64,000 nucleotides of DNA, from assembly GCA_014763615.1 (NCBI GenBank), contig JACXVB010000015.1, positions 1 through 64,000 of the forward strand. Direction: 5' to 3'. The DNA is from Sphingobacteriales bacterium. GTDB lineage: Bacteria > Bacteroidota > Bacteroidia > Sphingobacteriales > Sphingobacteriaceae. The notes under the pieces are model-generated. The model saw nothing but the letters and a program-made list of their open reading frames with translations. It did no database searches and was not told the origin of the DNA. This document shows, piece by piece, positions 42,229 through 50,491 of this stretch (position 1 is the first letter of the stretch; every line of letters starts with the position of its first letter). A program made the translations under genes and the position numbers.

Positions 42229-42933
42229 ATGTTCTTACAAGACACTAGTGCTTTACAACCTTTAGTAGATACCGCTGTAAATACCATACAAGCCTTGCAA
42301 GCTCCTAAAGAAGAAGAATTAAGCCTGTTTGATTTATTAACTAAAGGAGGTTGGGTGATGATTCCTTTAGCTGCCCTAGCGCTATTAGGTTTAATCATCT
42401 TCTTTGAGAGATACTTCACTATCAGAAAGGCAGGTAAAGATGAATCTCAGTTAACGCTACAAGTTCGTTCGAGTATAAAAACTGGAAATTTAGACTCAGC
42501 TATCGCGATTTGTAAAAACAGCAATACGCCATTAGGTAGAATGCTACAAAAAGGATTATTAAGAATTGGCAGACCGATAAAAGATATTGAAGGTGCTATT
42601 GAAAACGTAGGTAAACTGGAGGTTTCTAAACTCGAAAAAAACATCGGAATTTTAGGAATTATTGCCGGAATTGCCCCGATGTTAGGTTTCGTAGGAACAA
42701 TTATTGGGGTAATCACCATTTTCCATGATGTGTCTGTTAAAGGTGTGATTGAGATTGGCACCATCTCTGGCGGTTTGTATATCAAAATGATATCCTCAGC
42801 AACAGGATTGATTATCGGTATCATTGCCTACATTTTATATCACGTTTTAAACGGAATGGTAGATAAAGTCGTTTTAAAAATGGAGACCGATTCTATCGAA
42901 TTTATTGACCTTTTAGAAGAACCCGGAAGATGA
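42229..42933 (+). CDS. MotA/TolQ/ExbB proton channel family protein
   Basis: 234 residues with three membrane segments: GGWVMIPLAALALLGLIIFF (about 40-60), ILGIIAGIAPMLGFVGTIIG (about 140-165) and ISSATGLIIGIIAYILYHVL (about 185-210). The second and third hold the family core GxxxxxxGMLGTVxG-like and the Thr/Gly-rich pore face. With the ExbD-like partner it forms the proton channel that energises TonB or TolA. The next gene overlaps its stop by four bases (ATGA). Whether it serves TonB-type uptake or Tol-type envelope constriction cannot be read from sequence. Confidence 0.92.
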   Translation: MFLQDTSALQPLVDTAVNTIQALQAPKEEELSLFDLLTKGGWVMIPLAALALLGLIIFFERYFTIRKAGKDESQLTLQVRSSIKTGNLDSAIAICKNSNTPLGRMLQKGLLRIGRPIKDIEGAIENVGKLEVSKLEKNIGILGIIAGIAPMLGFVGTIIGVITIFHDVSVKGVIEIGTISGGLYIKMISSATGLIIGIIAYILYHVLNGMVDKVVLKMETDSIEFIDLLEEPGR

Positions 42934-43331
42934 ATTTAAGAAAAAGACAGCGACCAAATGTAGAAGTACATACCTCAGCATTAAACGATATTATGTTTTT
43001 CTTGCTGCTGTTCTTTTTGTTGGCATCAGCGGTGGTAAATCCTAATGTGGTAAAGTTATTTTTACCTCGTTCTAGCTCTGGTCAGGCTTCTCCTCAAAAA
43101 ACCATCAATGTTTCTATCACAAAAGATTTGAAATATTATGTAGAAAAAGAGCAAGTTCCTTTTGAAGCTTTAGAGCAAAAGTTGATTCCATATCAGAAAG
43201 CAAATCCAGACTTAACCATTATCTTATATGCTGATAATAGCATCGCAATACAAAATATTGTGAGCTTAACAGATATTGCCAACCGTTTAAAAGTAAAATT
43301 AGTGTTAGCCACGGAACAGCCTAAAAAATGA
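42930..43331 (+). CDS. ExbD/TolR family biopolymer transport protein
   Basis: 133 residues. A short cytoplasmic start (RKRQRPNVEVHTSALND) leads into the single helix DIMFFLLLFFLLASAVV with the key membrane Asp (D20) present, followed by a periplasmic TolR-like domain (about 50-130). It couples proton flow to motion of the TonB-like protein. Start and stop each overlap the neighbouring genes by four bases, so exbB, exbD and the tonB-like gene are tightly coupled. Confidence 0.92.
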   Translation: MNLRKRQRPNVEVHTSALNDIMFFLLLFFLLASAVVNPNVVKLFLPRSSSGQASPQKTINVSITKDLKYYVEKEQVPFEALEQKLIPYQKANPDLTIILYADNSIAIQNIVSLTDIANRLKVKLVLATEQPKK

Positions 43332-44158
43332 TTAATATCTTAAAAGATAACCCAGATAATAATTACCCAAAAGCGATAGCCGTTTCTGTAGCTATTGTAA
43401 TTGGTTTTTTATTGCTGAGCATTTTTTATATCGTTAGCAGAGCTAAACCAGCAGAAGAAGTTGGTGTAGGTGGAATTATTGTAAACTATGGTACTTCTGA
43501 CCAAGGAATGGGTACGGATTATATGAACGTGGAAGATCCTTCTAAAGACCCAAATGCTAATCTTACTGCTCCTGATAAGATTACTCCAAATCAAGAGGTT
43601 ACAAAAAACTCGGAAGCGGTTAGTGCAGACAATAATATTGTTACCCAAGATAATTCTGATGCGGTAAGCATCAAAACTAAAAAAGATGTCACCAAAAAAG
43701 CACCTACTCAGAAAGTTGATGAAAAGCCAAAAGCTCCAGAAATCAATCAGAATGCCTTGTATAAAGGAAGTAAGAGTACTGGAACTGGACAAGGTGATGG
43801 AACCGGAAACGTAGCTGGAAATCAAGGAAAAAAAGAAGGCGATCCTTTAAGCGATAACTATAATGGAACAGGCTCCGGAAATGGTGGAGTTGCGCTATCA
43901 TTAGCTAGCCGAAGATTTGTGACCATGCCTAGCATTAAAGATGATGGACAGAAATCTGGTAGAGTGGTTGTTGAAATTCGTGTAGATAAAAATGGCGTGG
44001 TTACCAGCGCTAAAGCTGGCGCTAGAGGCACTACTTTAACTGATGCTGCCATGTGGGATAAATGCGAAGCCGCCGCCATGGGTTGTAGATTTAATACCTT
44101 AGATTCTGCACCAGACACACAAATCGGGACGATTGTATTCAATTTCAAATTGAAGTAA
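43328..44158 (+). CDS. TonB/TolA-like energy transducer
   Basis: 276 residues: one N-terminal helix (about 15-37, AIAVSVAIVIGFLLLSIFYI), a Pro/Lys/Asn and Gly-rich periplasmic linker (about 45-185), and a C-terminal domain with SGRVVVEIRVDKNGVVTSAK and a closing strand GTIVFNFKLK, the TonB C-terminal form. Unlike classic TonB it has no YP near the domain start but does keep the VVVEIRVDKNG block. The ATGA overlap with exbD shows joint expression. It may energise the barrel protein of this cluster. Confidence 0.85.
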   Translation: MINILKDNPDNNYPKAIAVSVAIVIGFLLLSIFYIVSRAKPAEEVGVGGIIVNYGTSDQGMGTDYMNVEDPSKDPNANLTAPDKITPNQEVTKNSEAVSADNNIVTQDNSDAVSIKTKKDVTKKAPTQKVDEKPKAPEINQNALYKGSKSTGTGQGDGTGNVAGNQGKKEGDPLSDNYNGTGSGNGGVALSLASRRFVTMPSIKDDGQKSGRVVVEIRVDKNGVVTSAKAGARGTTLTDAAMWDKCEAAAMGCRFNTLDSAPDTQIGTIVFNFKLK

Positions 44159-44217
44159 TTCGCTCGCCAGAAAATCATTTTATACCTTTACACTCGGTCA
44201 AAAAAATCTGATTTTTT
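44159..44217 (+). promoter_or_regulatory. Candidate folC promoter and A/T hairpin
   Basis: TTCG (44159-44162), 20 nt, then TACCTTTA (44183-44190) each miss the consensus by one base. AAAAAATC-T-GATTTTTT (44201-44217) follows and could terminate the tonB-like transcript or lie in the folC leader. Confidence 0.4.
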
Positions 44218-44230
44218 CTTCAAACTAAAC

Positions 44231-45511
44231 ATGAATTATCCTCAAACGCTGGACTATTTATATGCCAAATTACCCATGTTCACCAGATTGGGCGCTGCGG
44301 CTATCAAAAAAGATTTAGATAATACCCTTAAATTTTGTGCGCATTTAAATCATCCCGAAAAGAAATTTAAAAGCATACATATTGCAGGTACCAACGGCAA
44401 AGGCTCTACTTCGCACATGTTGGCCGCTATTTTACAATGTGCGGGTTACAAAACTGGTTTATATACCTCTCCTCATTTAAAAGATTTTAGGGAACGTATC
44501 AGAATTAATGGCGAGATGATTAGCGAGCAGGAAGTGGTTGATTTTGTAACAGAAAATCAAAATTTCATTGAGGATTTAGCACCTTCATTTTTTGAAGCTA
44601 CCGTAGCGATGGCTTTCCAGCATTTTGCCAAACAGCAAGTAGATATTGCAGTGATTGAGGTTGGTTTAGGAGGAAGATTGGATTCTACCAATGTTATTCA
44701 TCCCGAGCTTTCTGTGATTACCAACATCAGTTATGATCATATGAATTTATTGGGCAATACTTTGCCTGAGATTGCGAGAGAGAAAGCAGGTATCATTAAA
44801 AAAAATACACCAGTAATTATTGGCGAAATGCAAGATGAAGTGGTATCGGTTTTTACAGATAAAGCAGCAGAAAATAATAGCTTCATTCGTTTTGCTTCCG
44901 AAGATTGGACATTGAAACGTAATGAGATTGACAGCTCTTTTAGAAGAGTGGAGTTGGAGAATGAAAAAGGAAAACAAAGCCTCAATTTGGATTTATTAGG
45001 CACTTATCAACTAAAAAATATCAAAACAGTTTTGAGCGCTGTTGACCAACTCCAGAATCAAGGATTTAAGATTTCTTCAGCAGCTATTTCATCGGCTTTA
45101 AGCCAAGTTAAAAAATTAACAGGCTTGATGGGCAGATGGCAAATTTTACAAGAAAACCCTTTCATGATATGTGATACAGGCCATAATGAAGACGGCATTA
45201 AAGAAGTGCTCCACAATATTAAAGCTCATCCGCATCAAAATTTACTGATGGTGATTGGGATGGTAAAAGACAAAGAAATCAGCAAGATTTTATCTCTCTT
45301 ACCCAAAAATGCAACTTATTTCTTCTGTGCGCCACAATTAGAAAGAGCCAAGCCAGCACAAGAATTACAAACAGAAGCCGCAAAATTAGGTTTAGTAGGT
45401 AAAGTTTATCCTTCAGTTGCTGAAGCCATCAAACAAGCTAAAGCTATAGCCAATAAAGATGATTTGATTTTTGTTGGAGGTAGCACTTTTGTAGTTTCTG
45501 AGGCGATTTGA
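44231..45511 (+). CDS. folC: Folylpolyglutamate synthase / dihydrofolate synthase
   Basis: 426 residues, Mur-ligase family. The P-loop HIAGTNGKGSTSHMLAAIL lies at about 50-68, with TSPHLKDFRERIRING, EVGLGGRLDSTN, SYDHMNLLGNTLPEIAREKA and the C-terminal DTGHNEDGIKEVL. It adds glutamate to folates and joins dihydropteroate with glutamate. It follows the energised cluster by 72 nt and may be read from it or from its own promoter. The IS element begins 41 nt after the stop. Confidence 0.95.
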   Translation: MNYPQTLDYLYAKLPMFTRLGAAAIKKDLDNTLKFCAHLNHPEKKFKSIHIAGTNGKGSTSHMLAAILQCAGYKTGLYTSPHLKDFRERIRINGEMISEQEVVDFVTENQNFIEDLAPSFFEATVAMAFQHFAKQQVDIAVIEVGLGGRLDSTNVIHPELSVITNISYDHMNLLGNTLPEIAREKAGIIKKNTPVIIGEMQDEVVSVFTDKAAENNSFIRFASEDWTLKRNEIDSSFRRVELENEKGKQSLNLDLLGTYQLKNIKTVLSAVDQLQNQGFKISSAAISSALSQVKKLTGLMGRWQILQENPFMICDTGHNEDGIKEVLHNIKAHPHQNLLMVIGMVKDKEISKILSLLPKNATYFFCAPQLERAKPAQELQTEAAKLGLVGKVYPSVAEAIKQAKAIANKDDLIFVGGSTFVVSEAI

Positions 45512-45543
45512 ACTATTAAGCTTTAATACTTAATTTTAAAAAT

Positions 45544-45552
45544 GAGATTTTA
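45544..45552 (+). repeat. Left target-site duplication of the IS element
   Basis: GAGATTTTA occurs directly before the left end of the element and again directly after its right end (46600-46608). Joining the flanks at one copy restores ATGAGATTTTATATT, the original start of the mscS gene. Confidence 0.9.
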
Positions 45553-46599
45553 ACGTGTTTAGCGATTAAAATCGGTAACCAATGCGTGTTTAATATGATT
45601 AATCGGTCTGCCATTTAAGTAATTTATATATTGTAGCACCGTAACAGCGGCAACTTTAGCCATTGTTCTTGCTTTTATTCCATTGAAAGTTTTAGCATAA
45701 TTTCTTTTGAGCATCATCTGGTCACATAATTGAGCAAATACTACTTAATTCGCTTTCGAGTAGATTTAAAAACATGAGACCAAGGCTGATAGTCTTTTTG
45801 ATTACTTCTCTTAGGTGTCTCCAGCTTTATATGGGAACTGGTAAACAAATCTAACTGCCATTCATCTGATAAATAACCCTTATCTCCTAACAATACACAG
45901 CTCTTAAGACCGCTATATTTAATTTCGTTTAGGTAATGAATATCATGAACGCTAGCTTTTGTCATCTCCATTCCTTGGTAAACACCGTTCATGCCAATCA
46001 TAAGATGAAGCTTATAACCTATGTAATACTGCTTATAAACAGCACTATAGCCTTTGTCAGGTGCGGTTTCAAAATGATGTCTGCAAGCCCTTAGTTGTTT
46101 TTCTCTTGCTAGTTTACATACAGGTAACGGGATACTATCCACCATAAACACATCTTCTCCTTCATTAAGCCTGGCTGCTAATCTGCTATTGACTTGCTCA
46201 GTCCAATAAGCCAATCTTTTCCTTCGTTTATTGTAATTAGTGATATGGATAAGATGTGGGAATTCATCCCTGTAATCACTCTTTAACTTGGCCAAGAACC
46301 AGTTCTCACTATCAATGCCCAGACATTCCTGACACAAGGACAAAGCAATGATATGGGTATCTGCTAATTTAGGCCTACGAGGATAAAAATGAAGGTTTCC
46401 ATCTCCGTCAATATCTTTTTCTAGCACAGTGTTGGTTATTCCAAGCATTTTGAGGAAATTTGATTTAAGGTCATGCATATACTTAATAGCTTTAATGTGG
46501 TAATTAACACTATTAATATACTGATTATCAGTTATATGTATGACTCTTTTATTCACTTTTTTTCTCCTATTTTTTTATTTATTTAATCGCTAAACACGT
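45553..46599 (-). mobile_element. IS982-family insertion sequence, 1047 bp
   Basis: The ends are perfect 18-bp inverted repeats, ACGTGTTTAGCGATTAAA at 45553-45570 and its complement at 46582-46599, flanked by a 9-bp direct repeat. Inside is one IS982-type transposase frame on the minus strand, whose distal stop TAA lies within the left repeat. Ends and target repeats are intact and identical, so insertion looks recent. The transposase carries a 1-nt deletion, so this copy is probably dead unless helped in trans. Confidence 0.92.
45559..46556 (-). pseudogene. IS982-family transposase with frameshift at catalytic Glu
   Basis: The minus-strand frame codes 271 residues typical of IS982 (RRPKLADTHIIALSLCQECL, VFMVDSIPLPVCKLARE, LGDKGYLSD) and then stops at 45743-45741 after STRKRIK. 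Continuing one frame over from 45744 gives VVFAQLCDQMMLKRNYAKTF and on to a stop inside the left repeat, 61 more residues. Restoring one G gives RKRIEVVFAQLCDQ, the usual family sequence. So a G was lost from the GAA codon for the Glu that I take as the third catalytic acidic residue. No slippery sequence suggests programmed frameshifting. Confidence 0.88.
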
Positions 46600-48229
46600 G
46601 AGATTTTATATTATTCTGATTCTCTTCTTAGGAAGTCTGAATTTAAAAGCACAAACTCAAACACCTCCAGAACAAAGTAGAGACAGCATCAGCTATGCCG
46701 GTTTCCCTGTTAAGGCTTATGATGAAACTTTGTTTTATATCAAAAATAGTCTTGGTCCGCTATCTGCACAAGATAGAGCCAATATTGCCAGTGAAAAAAT
46801 CACCTCTTTAGAGAAAGATTTACTGACAAAAACAGATTCGATAAGAATTGATTCTACCGGCGGTAATACCAATATCGTTTATAAAAATATCATTATCGTT
46901 TCTGTAACTCAAGAGGATGCCAAGGATAATCAATCTACTTCTATCCAACTGGCGGAAAACTATCAGAAAGCGATTGTTCGGATTATTAACAAATATCGAA
47001 CAGAAAATAATATTGTAGAAATTTCTAAGCGGGTTGCATTGGGCTTACTGATTATACTAGTTCTGGCACTCCTAATTTTTAATATCAATCGTTATTTTAA
47101 TCGATTTAAAGATTGGCTTTGCGAAAAAATAGACCCTAAAATCAGTTCTCTTAAAATAAAAAACTATGAGCTGCTGAGTAAAGAGCAAGCGATGTTTTTT
47201 ATGCGTAAGGTAATTAATGTGTTTAAATACATCCTTATTGTATTAATTATTTACATCTCTTTACCACTGATTTTCAGATTGTTTCCTTGGACCAAAAATT
47301 GGAGCGATGCGCTGATTAACTTCATAGTTAGCCCTTTAAGAGACATCATCATCGCCATTGTTAACTTCATTCCAAACCTGATTACCATCATCATTATCGT
47401 GACGTTTTTCAGATATATCCTCAAAGGGATTCACTTCTTGGCAGGCGAAATTGAGACTGGTAAATTGAAGCTCAAAGGCTTTTATCCCGATTGGGCAAAA
47501 CCTACTTACAACATTGTAAAATTTGTACTATACGCCTTTATGCTGATTGTTATTTGGCCTTTTATTCCAGGTAGCGATACAGAAGTATTTAAAGGCGTTT
47601 CGGTTTTCTTAGGGGTTTTACTTTCTTTCGGTTCTTCTTCCACCATCGGAAATATGGTTGCGGGATTAGTCATCACCTACATGCGCCCATTTAAGATTAG
47701 AGATAGAGTGAAAATTGGCGATGTAACAGGTGATGTGATTGAAAAAACCTTATTGGTTACCAGAATTAAAACCATAAAAAACGAAATCATCACTATTCCA
47801 AATGGAACGGTTTTATCAGGAAATACGGTGAATTACACCATCATGGCTAAAAAAGAAGGTTGTATTTTGCATACCACCGTAACCATTGGTTACGATGCGC
47901 CATGGCGACAGATTCATGAGTTATTGATCAGTGCCGCAGAAGCAACTGAAGGTGTTTCTGCCAAAACAAAACCTTTTGTTTTACAAACCAGCTTAGACGA
48001 TTGGTATGTTTCTTATCAGATAAATGCTTATACACATCAGCCAGAAAAGTCTGCTGTAATTTATTCTAGTTTGCATCAAAATATACAAGACAAATTTTTT
48101 GAGGCTGGTGTTGAAATCATGTCGCCACACTATCAAACTTTAAGAGATGGAAATCAAGCAGCCATTCCGCCTGATTATCTACCAAAAGATTATCAAACTC
48201 CAGGATTTAACATCAACAAAAAAGACTAA
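46598..48229 (+). CDS. MscS-family mechanosensitive channel, start codon rebuilt by IS end
   Basis: 543 residues. Signal peptide about 1-19 (MRFYIILILFLGSLNLKAQ), a periplasmic part to about 140, several membrane segments (about 150-360), then the MscS pore and beta domain SFGSSSTIGNMVAGLVITYM, RPFKIRDRVKIGDVTGDVIE and IPNGTVLSGNTVNYT. It should release solutes on hypo-osmotic shock. The IS element sits two bases into the original ATG. The element's final GT plus the first G of the duplicated target now give an in-frame GTG, so the protein is unchanged from residue 2. Its native promoter is cut off; expression depends on the element's end or readthrough. Confidence 0.9.
   Translation: MRFYIILILFLGSLNLKAQTQTPPEQSRDSISYAGFPVKAYDETLFYIKNSLGPLSAQDRANIASEKITSLEKDLLTKTDSIRIDSTGGNTNIVYKNIIIVSVTQEDAKDNQSTSIQLAENYQKAIVRIINKYRTENNIVEISKRVALGLLIILVLALLIFNINRYFNRFKDWLCEKIDPKISSLKIKNYELLSKEQAMFFMRKVINVFKYILIVLIIYISLPLIFRLFPWTKNWSDALINFIVSPLRDIIIAIVNFIPNLITIIIIVTFFRYILKGIHFLAGEIETGKLKLKGFYPDWAKPTYNIVKFVLYAFMLIVIWPFIPGSDTEVFKGVSVFLGVLLSFGSSSTIGNMVAGLVITYMRPFKIRDRVKIGDVTGDVIEKTLLVTRIKTIKNEIITIPNGTVLSGNTVNYTIMAKKEGCILHTTVTIGYDAPWRQIHELLISAAEATEGVSAKTKPFVLQTSLDDWYVSYQINAYTHQPEKSAVIYSSLHQNIQDKFFEAGVEIMSPHYQTLRDGNQAAIPPDYLPKDYQTPGFNINKKD
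46600..46608 (+). repeat. Right target-site duplication of the IS element
   Basis: GAGATTTTA directly follows the right terminal repeat and matches the copy at 45544-45552. Its first G completes the GTG now used to start mscS. Confidence 0.9.
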
Positions 48230-48238
48230 TCATCATTC

Positions 48239-48709
48239 ATGACAAATAATGATATTCTCCGCAGGTTACGTTACACTTTCGAGTTGAACGATGCACAAAT
48301 GATTGCGGTTTTCGCTTCCGCGGATAGTTTAGTCACTAGAGCGCAAATGAGCAATTGGCTTAAAAAAGATGATGACCCAGAATATATTGCTATTTATGAC
48401 AAAGATTTTGCTGCATTTCTTCAAGGATTTATCAACCTAAAAAGAGGCAAAAAAGAAGGTGAACAACCCAAGATTGAGAAAAAACTGAACAACAATATCA
48501 TTTTTAGAAAACTAAAAATTGCTTTGGCTTTAAAAGATGAGGATATTGTAGAAATTTTGGATTTAGTAAATTTTAGAATCAGCAAACACGAGCTAAGTGC
48601 TTTTTTTAGAAACCCGAACCAAAACCAATATCGTCCCTGTAAAGATCAAATTTTGAGAAATTTTGTGCATGGCTTGCAAGTAAAATATCACGTACCTAAA
48701 AACGCATGA
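48239..48709 (+). CDS. DUF1456 (YehS-like) protein
   Basis: 156 residues made of two similar halves of about 70 residues: NNDILRRLRYTFELNDAQMI with MSNWLKKDDDPEY, and NNIIFRKLKIALALKDEDIV with LSAFFRNPNQNQYRPCKDQI. This is the duplicated DUF1456 module of E. coli YehS, of unknown function. It starts nine bases after mscS and overlaps the next gene by four bases (ATGA), so the three form an operon. Confidence 0.9.
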   Translation: MTNNDILRRLRYTFELNDAQMIAVFASADSLVTRAQMSNWLKKDDDPEYIAIYDKDFAAFLQGFINLKRGKKEGEQPKIEKKLNNNIIFRKLKIALALKDEDIVEILDLVNFRISKHELSAFFRNPNQNQYRPCKDQILRNFVHGLQVKYHVPKNA

Positions 48710-49560
48710 AAAAACTACTATTAATGACCCTTTTAATGGGTTTTACACATCTGACTTTTGCGCAAGACAAACCTGCTTATATCATTTACAACACCCAAGG
48801 TAAAAAGGTGAGCTATGGAAAAATGATTAAATCTTTAGCACAAAATGATGTTTTGCTTTTTGGCGAAATCCACAACAACCCGATAGCGCATTGGCTAGAA
48901 TATGAGGTAACGGTAGATTTAAGTCAGAAGAAATCTTTGATTTTAGGTGCCGAAATGATAGAAGCCGATAATCAAGATGCTTTAAATAAGTATTTAAAAA
49001 ATGAAATTAATGATGAGGAGCTTGCAAACCAAGCTCGGCTTTGGCCCAATTACCCTACAGATTATGCACCTTTGGTAGATTTTGCTAAAGACAAAAATAT
49101 TCCTTTTGTAGCTACCAATATCCCTAGAAGATACGCTTCCTTGGTTTTTAAAGGAGATTTTTCTGCTTTAGATACGCTATCAGCACAAGAAAAAAGTTGG
49201 ATTGCTCCATTACCAATAGCCTTTGATCCCGAACTACCTACCTATCAAAATATTTTGAAAATGATGGGTGGTCATGGAAGTCGGCTATTGGTAAAAGCAC
49301 AAGCCATTAAAGATGCGACCATGGCACATTTCATCTTGCAGAATTATAAACCTGGTTATGGGTTTATCCATTATAATGGTTCTTATCATTCTGATGACTA
49401 TGAGGGGATTTTGTGGTATTTAAAACAGGAAAAACCTGATTTGAAATACGCGACCATTTCTACCATTTCTCAGGATAATATCCATAAACTGAATAAAGAA
49501 AATTTAGGCAAAGCAGATTTTATCATTTGTGTGGATGGAAATATGACTAACACTTATTAG
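48706..49560 (+). CDS. ChaN-like haem-binding-domain exported protein
   Basis: 284 residues. Signal peptide about 1-19 (LLLMTLLMGFTHLTFAQ). NDVLLFGEIHNNPIAHWLEY, LILGAEMIEADNQDALNKYL, LWPNYPTDYAPLVDFAKDK and FVATNIPRRYASLV match the ChaN/Cofac_haem_bdg domain. Campylobacter ChaN binds cofacial haems and is tied to iron uptake; in Bacteroidota the role is open. No lipobox is seen, unlike many ChaN proteins. Confidence 0.82.
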   Translation: MKKLLLMTLLMGFTHLTFAQDKPAYIIYNTQGKKVSYGKMIKSLAQNDVLLFGEIHNNPIAHWLEYEVTVDLSQKKSLILGAEMIEADNQDALNKYLKNEINDEELANQARLWPNYPTDYAPLVDFAKDKNIPFVATNIPRRYASLVFKGDFSALDTLSAQEKSWIAPLPIAFDPELPTYQNILKMMGGHGSRLLVKAQAIKDATMAHFILQNYKPGYGFIHYNGSYHSDDYEGILWYLKQEKPDLKYATISTISQDNIHKLNKENLGKADFIICVDGNMTNTY

Positions 49561-49584
49561 CCAGCTAAGTTCCACTTTTTGGTG

Positions 49585-50286
49585 CTATTTAGCATCGAAT
49601 TTAAACACACTTCCTAATTTTTCATCAGAATTAAAAGACACATTTAAATCATTGATGATTCCGGTTTCTAGACTATACACCCAACCATGAACGCTTAGTT
49701 CATGCCCTTGTTTCCATGCGTTTTGCAGCGTACTGGTTTTGCAAAGATTATAGACGTTTTCTATCACATTAAGTTCAACCAATCGCATTCGTCGCTCTGT
49801 CTCGTCAGCTATCTTTTCTAGTTCATCTGAGTGGGTACGATAAACATCTTTAATATGACGTAGCCAATTATCAATTAGTCCGAATTGCTTATGACTCATA
49901 GCTGCCAAAACACCTCCGCAACCGTAATGGCCACAAACAATAACATGTTTTACTCTTAGAACAGATACGGCATAATCCAACACACTAAGCATATTCATGT
50001 CGGTATGAATCACCATATTAGCAATGTTTCTATGTACAAAAATATCTCCTGGGTTAGTTCCTGTAATTTGATTTGCAGGAACACGACTATCTGCACAACC
50101 TATCCATAAAATGGGTGGGTTCTGCCCTTTGGATAATTTTTTGAAATAGTCTGGGTCTTCGGCTAAAGTTTCTGCAACCCATTGTTTGTTCCATCTTAAT
50201 AAATCTGAGTAATCAAATTGATGTAAATCATGACCAACCGAAATGTTTTTTGTTTCTCTAGACTGCCTTTTTTGCTGATTTTCCAT
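49585..50286 (-). CDS. can: Beta-class carbonic anhydrase
   Basis: 233 residues. LWIGCADSRVPANQITGTNP provides the first Zn Cys and the Asp-Arg pair, and VIVCGHYGCGGVLAAM the His and second Cys. HGWVYSLETGIINDL near the end is typical for the CAN type. It interconverts CO2 and bicarbonate in the cytoplasm, feeding carboxylases such as the acyl-CoA carboxylase encoded divergently. A perfect -7 box (50331-50324) lies 37 nt upstream. Confidence 0.95.
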   Translation of the reverse strand: MENQQKRQSRETKNISVGHDLHQFDYSDLLRWNKQWVAETLAEDPDYFKKLSKGQNPPILWIGCADSRVPANQITGTNPGDIFVHRNIANMVIHTDMNMLSVLDYAVSVLRVKHVIVCGHYGCGGVLAAMSHKQFGLIDNWLRHIKDVYRTHSDELEKIADETERRMRLVELNVIENVYNLCKTSTLQNAWKQGHELSVHGWVYSLETGIINDLNVSFNSDEKLGSVFKFDAK

Positions 50287-50323
50287 TTCTTTTACGAGTG
50301 TTGATTCTTGTTTATCGAGAAAG

Positions 50324-50331
50324 CAAAAATA
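50324..50331 (-). promoter_or_regulatory. -7 promoter box of the carbonic anhydrase gene
   Basis: TATTTTTG on the minus strand is a perfect TAnnTTTG, predicting a start near 50320 and a leader of about 34 nt. The -33 element is not obvious. Confidence 0.45.
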
Positions 50332-50491
50332 AAGAATAACTTGACGTTTTTTGATATAAAATTCTATCAGAAATCATAATTTCAAGACTTTAATCTTCCA
50401 AAAGCTATGTACAGATTAATTTCATTTTTAGCAATTTTGTGAAGCACCATTGCCTTGCGAAGATTTTTTTTAACTTCACAAGATTCCAAAT

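Noticed and set aside
43409-43825. 138-codon minus-strand frame antisense to the TonB-like gene
   Set aside because: Shadow frame: the plus-strand gene has family motifs and coupled overlaps; the antisense product has no recognisable features.
45741-45760. Programmed frameshifting in the transposase
   Set aside because: IS982 elements normally use one frame, and no slippery run or downstream stimulator is visible at the junction.
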